The translations under genes were made by a program, and so were the position numbers. Shown one piece after another: positions 6,176 to 11,799 of a stretch of DNA of 11,799 nucleotides. The first letter of the stretch is position 1. Each line of letters begins with the position of its first letter. The stretch is from Promethearchaeota archaeon (lineage in GTDB: Archaea; Asgardarchaeota; Lokiarchaeia; Sigyniarchaeales; SOKP01), in contig JAUWZT010000103.1 in assembly GCA_030615145.1 (NCBI GenBank), positions 1-11,799 of the forward strand, given 5' to 3'. The notes under the pieces are model-generated. The model had not been told where the DNA came from. It saw only the letters and a program-made list of their open reading frames with translations, and did not search any database.

Positions 6176-7774
6176 TTAAATTAAAATAGATAGGTAATAG
6201 TTTCCAATAATCTTTATCAATCCCGTTCGTAAATTATGTTCTTTCAATACAACTAATCCTTTCTTATAAATTTCAATTTCAATGAAAACCTCCTCAAAAT
6301 ATTTACCCTCAAGGTTTCCACCATTTGAAAAGATAGTATTCTCGATTTTAACATTGAATGAAATGCTCGGCGAGGAATTTAGAACTAAATCAATTTGTGA
6401 TCTGGCAAATTGAGAAAGGACATCACCCGAATCGATCAATTCCGTTCTCCACACGCTTAAAGGAGTAGGTATTAAGTTGTGAAAACAACAAACTCCAAAA
6501 ATTTTCTGATGACTAAGCGACAACACTTTTTCTATGAACTTATTTAATCTTTTTCGACCAATAAATCCTTCTTTCGAATCGAAAGTCGTAGAGTTCATAC
6601 CCTGAAAGTATATATTGTCATTTTCATACAGCGGATCAGATTCTCCAAAGTAGTGTTTCCAGTATTCCCAAGCAAGAGGTTTTGAATCAGTATATCCTGG
6701 AACGACCAAATATTGATGCTTTAATTGATTGAGTTTATCCTTAGCTATTTGAAACTCTTCTTTAAAGCTATTCTTAGTAAGATTACCAGCATGAACAACT
6801 AAATCAACTTCGTCAATTTTATTAATTCTTTCAAGTGCTTTATCAAAATTATTGAAATTACTCTCAAATCGTTCTGAAACTAACGAATTTGATATTTGAA
6901 TAAATCTAGCAATAGGTTTTTGTTTTTTATCTATCTGTAATGGAATGTAATAGTTAACTTCGCGTAGAATTTCTCGTTGAGAATTTGGTTCTAAGACGGG
7001 AATCACTTTAAAGTTAAGATTGTTGCCATTAATATCTATAATTGAATAAGTAAATAATTCACGATACCTCGTTTTGTTACAGCAAAAAGTTCCTGCATTA
7101 AAAATAAATAAATCTTTCTCACTGCTACTCACAGTATATAAATTAGAAAAATGTCTATGTCCATTTAAAACTAAGTCTGCTTTTGCCTCCAAAAGCATTT
7201 TAAGCATATCTCCTGAATCATCTATCGCTGAGCGCTCTTTTCCTGTGTTAGGTATCGGTATTAATTGATGGTGAAAACATACAACCTTGAATTTGTTTTC
7301 TCTATCAGGTTTCTCTAACTTTTTTCTAACTGATTCGATTACACTATGATGAATTATTCCACCCGGTAAATCGGGTTTTGTACTATCTATCCCATATATA
7401 TAAATATCGTCATCTTCATATGTATAATGTCTGTTTCCGACCATTTCTTCAAATAACAAATACCCTACATTCATTGCGTCGTGGTTTCCTATTAAAAATA
7501 TCAATTTTGGACTTTTGGATAAAGGTTCGAACTTTTTAAATTGCTCTAACGCATACTCGTATTCCAATAATGTTCCCATGTGAGTAATATCTCCTAAATG
7601 CAAGTAAATAGACGCGTCTTTAATTTTATTTATTTTTTCCATTCCAATATTAAAGGCGTGAAGGTTAAATGCGCCAGCCGAGCGAGTAATATGTGTATCA
7701 GATATGATTACAAGTCTTTTTTTCGCCTCTAACTTCTCCTTTGGATTAATTTTAAAGCTTTTTTCGGAGATCAT
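6176..7774 (-). CDS. Double calcineurin-like metallophosphoesterase, second domain inactive
   Basis: This 532-residue protein carries two metallophosphoesterase domains in tandem. Domain 1 (about 18-265) has the complete dinuclear metal set: ISDTH (Asp26, His28), HLGDITH (Asp62), GNHD at 96-99, FHH (His168/169) and NGHRH at 204-208. Domain 2 (about 288-520) follows the same order of strands, but the ligands are gone: ISNSL at 294-298, HAGNLT at 328-333, PGYTD at 359-363, and NSSPS at 466-470; only FHN at 431-433 resembles the original. Long shared stretches such as HQLIPIPN versus HNLIPTPL and IDDSGDML versus IDSGDVL show an internal duplication. Domain 1 should hydrolyse a phosphoester in the cytosol (no signal peptide); domain 2 is probably structural or regulatory. 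It begins four bases after the preceding stop. Confidence 0.9.
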   Translation of the reverse strand: MISEKSFKINPKEKLEAKKRLVIISDTHITRSAGAFNLHAFNIGMEKINKIKDASIYLHLGDITHMGTLLEYEYALEQFKKFEPLSKSPKLIFLIGNHDAMNVGYLLFEEMVGNRHYTYEDDDIYIYGIDSTKPDLPGGIIHHSVIESVRKKLEKPDRENKFKVVCFHHQLIPIPNTGKERSAIDDSGDMLKMLLEAKADLVLNGHRHFSNLYTVSSSEKDLFIFNAGTFCCNKTRYRELFTYSIIDINGNNLNFKVIPVLEPNSQREILREVNYYIPLQIDKKQKPIARFIQISNSLVSERFESNFNNFDKALERINKIDEVDLVVHAGNLTKNSFKEEFQIAKDKLNQLKHQYLVVPGYTDSKPLAWEYWKHYFGESDPLYENDNIYFQGMNSTTFDSKEGFIGRKRLNKFIEKVLSLSHQKIFGVCCFHNLIPTPLSVWRTELIDSGDVLSQFARSQIDLVLNSSPSISFNVKIENTIFSNGGNLEGKYFEEVFIEIEIYKKGLVVLKEHNLRTGLIKIIGNYYLSILI

Positions 7775-7778
7775 ATTT

Positions 7779-8516
7779 TTAAGTAGTTTTTAATTTTGCT
7801 GGATGACCTAAATAAATTGAATTTTCTCTTAGAACCTGGTCGTAACTTGTATAGGAATGAGCTGAAAGCTTCGAGTTTTGTTCTATAACCGTACCGGGCA
7901 GAAGAACGCATTTGGCTCCGATAAGAGCACCGCTTTCCACTCTTATTTTTCTTAAAATGAAATTATCTTGCTCAATACCAAAACTCAAGATCGTAGAATT
8001 CATTCCTATTATAACATTCGCACCAATTGATACGAATTCCGAAGAAATCCAACTATTATCGCAAATTGTTTTTTTCCCGATTTTTACACCAAAAAACCAT
8101 AAAGTGAACCGATTTTTAAACCATGGAAAGGGATTTGAAGCTGTAACATATAATGGACATTTTTTAACAATATTCCGGATATTCCAAAAGAGATAATCCC
8201 GATCTTCTAAAGATCGTCTGAAATTACCTTCCTTTGGAACATGTAGTAGGTTAACTATTTTTAAAATTAAAAATGATATTAAAATCGCACTAAACTGAAT
8301 TATGTAGATCGCGGCTAAAACATTAAGCGGTAATAATATAAAGAATAACCAATAACCCGTCTTGCTCCATAAATATATAATGTACGAATATTCAAAAATA
8401 GAGAAGGGAACAAGGCTAAGAATAATTATCCCAATATATAAAATTAGGTATTTACCTCTGATTCTCTCGTCTATAGGTGATGGTGAATTTCCCTTTAAGC
8501 TAACAGGTTGAAACAA
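7779..8516 (-). CDS. Membrane-bound left-handed beta-helix (hexapeptide) transferase, paralogue 2
   Basis: This 245-residue protein has two long hydrophobic segments (about 22-45 and 50-85, including WLFFILLPLNVLAAIYIIQF). A cytosolic link with PKEGNFRRSLEDRDYLFWNIR comes next, then a left-handed beta-helix from about 145 with repeated [LIV]-G-x-x-x-x turns (VKIGKKT, VSIGANVIIG, ALIGAKCVLLPGTVI), ending in YLGHPAKL. The layout recalls the membrane/hexapeptide module at the C-terminus of Pls-type NRPS proteins and other acyltransferases. The donor and acceptor are unknown. It shares LLLPLN, P-x-EG-x-F-x-R and P-x-PW-x-x-x-R with the gene upstream, so the two are paralogues. TTG at 8516 is chosen because GAGGTG at 8528-8523 lies six bases ahead, overlapping the stop of the upstream gene. 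Confidence 0.8.
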   Translation of the reverse strand: MFQPVSLKGNSPSPIDERIRGKYLILYIGIIILSLVPFSIFEYSYIIYLWSKTGYWLFFILLPLNVLAAIYIIQFSAILISFLILKIVNLLHVPKEGNFRRSLEDRDYLFWNIRNIVKKCPLYVTASNPFPWFKNRFTLWFFGVKIGKKTICDNSWISSEFVSIGANVIIGMNSTILSFGIEQDNFILRKIRVESGALIGAKCVLLPGTVIEQNSKLSAHSYTSYDQVLRENSIYLGHPAKLKTT

Positions 8517-8519
8517 TTT

Positions 8520-9389
8520 TCACACCTCTTTTAAATTTAGATCGTTTTCATTTTGATTCACTTCGGCATTTGAAGACCCTAGTTTAACTTTTTCTGCTTT
8601 TTTTTGAGAATCTTCGACTGATTGAATAGGTAATGTTAAACTCACTGGAGTACCTATGTGAATTAAATTACCTTCTAATTCCTGTTCAATCGATGTATAA
8701 CTATTTACGCCCAATACGGCGAAATCTTGCATGATTGTACCTGGCGAAACTATTGTGTGAGGTCCTACAACGCATGCCTTTCCAATCTTTACTTTTTTAA
8801 TTAAGATTTTATCTTGATAAATTAAATGCGAAAAAATACAAATGTTTAATGAAGTCATCGTAAAATCACCAATCTCTATAAACAAAGGATCTATATACCC
8901 TTCATATAAAACTACGCTTTTTCCAACCCGAGTACCGAAAAATCGATAAACAACAATATCAATCCAAGGCAATGGTAAAGCTCTTGCCAACCAAATCGGG
9001 AAATATGCCACCCAGAACCTTCTATGCATGTACTTCCAGTCCTTACTTCCTCTTTCAAAAATTCCCTCTCGAGGTGGAGAAAGTTTGTTCAGTAGCTTAA
9101 AAATCCCGGCAGAAAATAATATGATTGTAAATGTGAATAGTAAAATATTACCATATATATTTAGAGGAAGCAATAACCAATAATACCACTCAGCTTTTAA
9201 CCCAAAAGAATAAAATTCAATTCCAGTTAAAAGATAATACAAACTATTAATAAACCATAAGTTCACAAGTAATAAAACTATACCCCCAATAAACAATTGT
9301 ACAATTATAATCAAAGAAAAAGGGGTTTTGTAAACTCCAGATGTAGATATAAAATCCATTTCAAATTTGGAATAATTATCTCTCTCCAT
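8520..9389 (-). CDS. Membrane-bound left-handed beta-helix (hexapeptide) transferase, paralogue 1
   Basis: This 289-residue protein is the first gene of the cluster. Two hydrophobic regions (about 23-55 and 70-100) precede a conserved link, SPPREGIFERGSKDWKYMHRR. PLPWIDIVVYRFFGTRVGK then leads into a left-handed beta-helix with I-G-x-x turns (IEIGDFTMTSLN, VKIGKACVVGPHTIVSPGTIM, GNLIHIGTPV). A 35-residue charged tail (EDSQKKAEKVKLG... to ...LNLKEV) is absent from paralogue 2. The fold is typical of acyl- or acetyltransferases acting at a membrane; the substrate is not known. Two related subunits encoded back to back suggest a hetero-oligomer, since these beta-helices normally pack as trimers. 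ATG at 9389 is preferred to TTG at 9398, which would add three residues; neither has a strong Shine-Dalgarno. Confidence 0.8.
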   Translation of the reverse strand: MERDNYSKFEMDFISTSGVYKTPFSLIIIVQLFIGGIVLLLVNLWFINSLYYLLTGIEFYSFGLKAEWYYWLLLPLNIYGNILLFTFTIILFSAGIFKLLNKLSPPREGIFERGSKDWKYMHRRFWVAYFPIWLARALPLPWIDIVVYRFFGTRVGKSVVLYEGYIDPLFIEIGDFTMTSLNICIFSHLIYQDKILIKKVKIGKACVVGPHTIVSPGTIMQDFAVLGVNSYTSIEQELEGNLIHIGTPVSLTLPIQSVEDSQKKAEKVKLGSSNAEVNQNENDLNLKEV

Positions 9390-9398
9390 TTTGTTCAA

Positions 9399-9590
9399 TT
9401 CTAATCTGATAAGTTATTATTATTATAATTATAATATAACAACCGTAAAATAAATAAATTTTACACAATTATTACCTTAAAATATTGTTTTTTATAAAAA
9501 TAGATTTTTAAAACAAACATATTATAGTAATTATAAATATAAAAAATTAATAACTAAAAAAATCAAAATTCACATATAAAGTGAAAAACA
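9399..9590. promoter_or_regulatory. Divergent promoter region of the transferase cluster and the coiled-coil gene
   Basis: This is an extremely AT-rich 192-base spacer. For the plus strand, TTATAAATAT at 9531-9540 is a TATA element that would start transcription near 9562, with AAGTGA at 9579-9584 as a Shine-Dalgarno six bases before ATG 9591. For the minus strand, AATTATAATA (complement of 9421-9430) is at a suitable distance from ATG 9389. No coding potential was seen. Confidence 0.45.
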
Positions 9591-10493
9591 ATGTCGATAG
9601 ACTGGGCTAAAGCAGAAGAAAAACCTGATAAGAAGCAATCCGTAGAAGGAAGGTTCTTGTTAGACTTAAGAGCTAAAGTTAACGATTTAGAAAAACAAAT
9701 TAGCGAAACTAAAATTGATTTGAGTGGAACGCAGAGTGACCTTAAAGCTACTAAGGGAAAACTCGAGACTACTACAAATGATCTTAATAGTACTAAATCT
9801 ACGCTCGATAGCACCAAAACTGAGTTAAATGAAACTAAATCGATGTTAGAACAAGTTAACAGCAAACTAGAAGAAAATATACAAACTGTAAATAATTTGA
9901 ATTCTGAAATTGAAGGCTTGAAACCTAAAGCAAGCGAACTTGAAGAGAAATTAGAAAGTAAAGAGAAAGAATTTGAAGCAACTATCTCGAGTTTATCTTC
10001 AGAGCTAGACGCATCTAAAGCTCAAATAAATGGGTTGCAGGACCAATTAGCCAATATTCAAAGCTCAACTTCAGAAAGCCAAGAAAAAATTGATAATCTA
10101 ACTTCTGAGATTCAAGATTTGAATAGCAAACTTACGAGTACCCAAGAAGAAAACACGAAATTAAACGAACAATTAATGGAATTAAATAACATGTTGCTAC
10201 AAAAAGACACCAGTATTCAAGAGTTAAGTACTAATATAGGTGCTAAAGAAAAACTAATTGAAGCTCAAACTGTTCATCTAGATGAAGTTGAAAACGAATT
10301 AGGCGAGTTAAAGCCTCCAGAAATGGGCACGGGTGGTTTTGCTAGCGAAGAAAGGATAACTTGTCCCATGTGCGGATCAGTAGGACGAGAAATCAAGCAA
10401 ATTGAGGATAAAACAAAAGTCTTGTCTTATGTTGGCCACATTCCAATGTATGCTAAAAAAAATGTTTGCAAAAAATGTGGTTACGAATTCTGA
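9591..10493 (+). CDS. Long coiled-coil protein with C-terminal zinc ribbon
   Basis: This 300-residue, probably cytosolic protein has a short N-terminus (MSIDWAKAEEKPDKK), a nearly unbroken coiled coil at about 22-242, and a C-terminal zinc ribbon. The coil is rich in Leu/Glu/Lys/Ser/Thr with heptad and TK-repeat patterns (for example LNSTKSTLDSTKTELNETK). The zinc ribbon has Cys258 and Cys261 (CPMCG) with Cys293 and Cys296 (CKKCGYEF). No enzymatic motif is present; an elongated scaffold or tether is the safest description. Coil length and composition are typical of cytoskeletal or chromosome-associated proteins, but sequence alone cannot say which. The final 48 bases, from Met286 to the stop, are the start of a direct repeat that recurs downstream, so the ribbon's second half exists in several copies. 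The start is supported by AAGTGA six bases upstream. Confidence 0.82.
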   Translation: MSIDWAKAEEKPDKKQSVEGRFLLDLRAKVNDLEKQISETKIDLSGTQSDLKATKGKLETTTNDLNSTKSTLDSTKTELNETKSMLEQVNSKLEENIQTVNNLNSEIEGLKPKASELEEKLESKEKEFEATISSLSSELDASKAQINGLQDQLANIQSSTSESQEKIDNLTSEIQDLNSKLTSTQEENTKLNEQLMELNNMLLQKDTSIQELSTNIGAKEKLIEAQTVHLDEVENELGELKPPEMGTGGFASEERITCPMCGSVGREIKQIEDKTKVLSYVGHIPMYAKKNVCKKCGYEF

Positions 10494-10637
10494 ATTCCGA
10501 ATTATTATTTCTTTTATTTTCCTTATCTAATTTTTAATATTTATTGATAATAAGAGCTAATTTAATAGTTGGAGGAAATTTACTTCTCTTTTATCGATAA
10601 TAAACAATTAAATAGAAATAAGAATAAGAAAAATTTT
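10446..10637 (+). repeat. Direct repeat R2, unit A (gene 3' end plus spacer)
   Basis: This 192-base unit consists of the last 16 codons of the coiled-coil gene (MYAKKNVCKKCGYEF and stop) and 144 bases of spacer, ending in AAAAATTTT directly before the next unit's ATG. The spacer contains TTGGAGG, the palindrome TTATCGATAA (10591-10600) and TTATTGATAATAA. It is the reference copy of the repeat. Confidence 0.93.
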
Positions 10638-10820
10638 ATGTATGCTAAAAAGAATGTATGCAAAAAATGTGGCTACGAATTCCGAATTATTATTTCTTTT
10701 ATTTTTCTTATCTAATTTTTAATATTTATTGATAATAAGAGCTAATTTAATAGTTGGAGGAAAAAATATTTCTCTTTTAACGATAATAAACAATTAAATA
10801 GAAATAAGAATAAGAAAAAA
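10638..10820 (+). repeat. Direct repeat R2, unit B
   Basis: This unit follows A head to tail. It has three synonymous changes in the coding part (AAG, GTA, GGC instead of AAA, GTT, GGT), lacks seven bases that in A contain the stop codon, and shows a few changes near the GGAGG and TTATCGATAA elements (here TTAACGATAA). Similarity fades after AATAAGAAAAA, where non-repeated DNA begins. A 25-codon frame from ATG 10638 to TAA 10715 exists but has no nearby Shine-Dalgarno, so it is not called a gene. Confidence 0.92.
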
Positions 10821-10885
10821 AAGAAAAATTTTTAATTTTACACTCTTGCTAACGATAGGATTTTGTAGTCGCTCCATAATCTTAG
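10821..10885. other. Junction between repeat unit B and the inserted genes
   Basis: This is a short T/A-rich stretch, then non-repeated DNA, downstream of the stop codon of the minus-strand zinc-finger gene. Reading that strand, there is no strong T run until the repeat. No gene, terminal inverted repeat or recombinase site was recognised. Confidence 0.4.
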
Positions 10886-11458
10886 TCAAATTTGTTGTTT
10901 CAGTAATTGATCTTTAGCATTAAATAGTATTTCGCAATCACAATAACCGCCATAGTTTTGACATAACTTCAGAAAATTATTTAAATTTTCTTTTTCAACT
11001 CCCATTTCTCTTAAAATAAATCGAGAATAGGAAAAAGTACCATCGCAATTGGAACCCTTTTTACTTACATCTAACTTTCTAGATAAATCTATTAAAAAGG
11101 TTTCAATTTGAGGTAATTTTAATGGAATTTTTGATCCCAATGCGCTAATTTCTTTAAGATGTAAATCACAACCTATGCAAAGCCAATGTTCATTATTTGG
11201 ATTAAACACCATGTTTTTATCAATAGAACCACAAAAACCACATACACAGATAGACCTTCTAAAATCAGAGTGGAGATTTTCTATTTCTTGCCGAAGCTTA
11301 CGAGAAAGTTCAAGATTATTAATTTTCCTCCAGCGAGCGCTTTCTGAACGAAGTAAAGAAACCTTATCCTCCATACAAAGCCTTAATAAAGACCTTAATT
11401 CATTTCTTAGTCTGATAAACCTAGGAGTCTTAATCTCAACGACTTTCTTTGCTTTCAT
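10886..11458 (-). CDS. Zinc-finger protein with a C-terminal DUF2695-like domain
   Basis: This 190-residue protein has three parts. Residues 1-70 are a basic helical segment with many Arg/Lys (RLRNELRSLL, RSESARWRKINN). Residues 71-100 form a treble-clef or ribbon-type finger with CGFC (Cys73, Cys76) and CIGC (Cys94, Cys97). Residues 135-180 hold Cys138 in NCDGTFSYSRFILREMG, then NYGGYCDCEILFNA at 168-181. The GG-[YF]-CDCE-[IV]-L-x-N ending is the pattern I associate with DUF2695, a small uncharacterised family. The combination suggests nucleic-acid or protein binding, but no function is known. It lies between two copies of repeat R2 and beside a truncated gene on the same strand, which suggests it arrived as part of an inserted segment. 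The ATG start at 11458 has no clear Shine-Dalgarno; the extension upstream is blocked. Confidence 0.7.
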   Translation of the reverse strand: MKAKKVVEIKTPRFIRLRNELRSLLRLCMEDKVSLLRSESARWRKINNLELSRKLRQEIENLHSDFRRSICVCGFCGSIDKNMVFNPNNEHWLCIGCDLHLKEISALGSKIPLKLPQIETFLIDLSRKLDVSKKGSNCDGTFSYSRFILREMGVEKENLNNFLKLCQNYGGYCDCEILFNAKDQLLKQQI

Positions 11459-11492
11459 AATAAATATAAAAAAATTGTAAATTAAAATTAAA

Positions 11493-11708
11493 CTACCAGA
11501 CTTTCCATTTTTCTCTAATGAAGTTAATATCTTCTAGATGCAAATAAAGATGAAGTAACCTCTTTGAATTAAGGTTTTTAGACATTGATTCATACATATT
11601 TAGAGTAATCTCGAATTTGTTAAGCCAGTCCGAAGCATGCTGATTATAATAATGATCAATCCACACCTTATAATTCTTATTATTATCTGCTAGAAACTTG
11701 GAGGAAAT
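11493..11708 (-). pseudogene. 3' remnant of an unrecognised minus-strand gene cut at the repeat boundary
   Basis: An open minus-strand frame of 72 codons ends at TAG 11495-11493. The last 68 or so codons, outside the repeat, look like genuine protein: FLADNNKNYKVWIDHYYNQH, then WLNKFEITLNMYESM, then LLHLYLHLEDINFIREKWKVW. At 11698 the sequence changes abruptly to repeat R2, and four codons further in there is an in-frame TAA (11711-11709). The gene has therefore lost its 5' part exactly at the repeat junction. The family is not recognised; the helical, aromatic-rich composition is all that can be said. A 34-residue protein from ATG 11597 is possible but unlikely. It ends 34 bases before the zinc-finger gene start, so the two were probably once neighbours in an operon. 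Confidence 0.6.
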
Positions 11709-11766
11709 TTACTTCTCTTTTATCGATAAGAAACAATTAAATAGACATAAGAATAAGAAGAATTTT
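11698..11766 (+). repeat. Direct repeat R2, unit C (spacer portion only)
   Basis: This matches 10569-10637 at an offset of 1129 with three substitutions. It starts abruptly at TTGGAGG and includes TTATCGATAA. Because unit B also contains this portion, the DNA from 10821 to 11697 is bounded by direct copies of it. Confidence 0.92.
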
Positions 11767-11799
11767 ATGTATGCTAAAAAGAATGTATGCAAAAAATGT
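11767..11799 (+). repeat. Direct repeat R2, unit D (start only, cut by window edge)
   Basis: These 33 bases encode MYAKKNVCKKC and are identical to the first 33 bases of unit B, including its two synonymous differences from unit A. The repeat continues beyond the window. Confidence 0.9.

Noticed and set aside
7074..8196. Plus-strand open frames over the phosphoesterase and transferase genes
   Set aside because: Antisense shadows of conserved domains; no Shine-Dalgarno or promoter seen.
9563..9865. Minus-strand open frame over the coiled-coil gene
   Set aside because: Its Ser/Leu/Val-rich translation is the mirror of the coiled-coil repeats and it crosses that gene's promoter.
10638..10715. 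Independent 25-residue gene in repeat unit B
   Set aside because: There is no Shine-Dalgarno at a usable distance and the peptide is half of a zinc ribbon; it is better explained as a gene tail.
11175..11480. Plus-strand open frame over the zinc-finger gene
   Set aside because: Antisense to the CxxC finger region, with no independent support.
10446..11799. CRISPR array
   Set aside because: The repeats are about 190 bases, partly coding, directly adjacent or separated by genes; no short repeats with uniform spacers exist.

Overview
The window looks archaeal and most likely comes from an Asgard (Lokiarchaeia-like) genome. It is very AT-rich. It carries ribosomal protein eS25, a class II tRNA-Ser with an intron after anticodon-loop position 37, Arf-type GTPase signatures (GLDNAGKT, DFGGQ) fused to a roadblock-like domain, a MoaD/SAMP-type ubiquitin-like protein ending in GG, and AGGTGA-type ribosome binding sites with several TTG/GTG starts. 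The lineage is inferred from gene content only.

Left part (1-2451): a Bud23-like methyltransferase (cut by the window edge, minus strand) is divergent from rps25e (plus strand). Next comes a block of about 1.5 kb bounded by two direct copies of the 3' end of rps25e. The block holds the 3' remnant of a minus-strand gene and an intact membrane-anchored alpha/beta hydrolase. The second repeat copy is followed by an intron-containing tRNA-Ser(CGA).

Middle part (2487-9389): a PfkB-family kinase (plus strand) converges on a minus-strand cluster. Read in its own direction, that cluster is two paralogous membrane/left-handed beta-helix transferases, a double metallophosphoesterase whose second domain has lost its metal ligands, a ThiI-like protein that keeps THUMP and CxxC but has lost the ATP-binding PP-loop, a MoaD/SAMP-like sulfur carrier, and, after a 124-base gap, an Arf-like GTPase with a C-terminal roadblock-like domain. 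The first four genes are separated by 18 bases or less, so they are probably one transcript. The carrier follows after 35 bases.

Right part (9399-11799): after a promoter-rich divergent spacer comes a long coiled-coil protein with a C-terminal zinc ribbon. The last 48 bases of that gene plus its downstream spacer recur as a direct repeat (a full unit, a second near-full unit, and a third that runs off the window end). Between the second and third copies sit a zinc-finger/DUF2695-like gene and a 5'-truncated gene remnant, both on the minus strand.

The most striking signal is that the same architecture occurs twice, at unrelated host genes: a direct repeat made from a gene's 3' end plus its downstream spacer, enclosing one intact accessory gene and one amputated gene, with no visible transposase or integrase. 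The second strong signal is the ThiI-like protein without a PP-loop next to a sulfur carrier.
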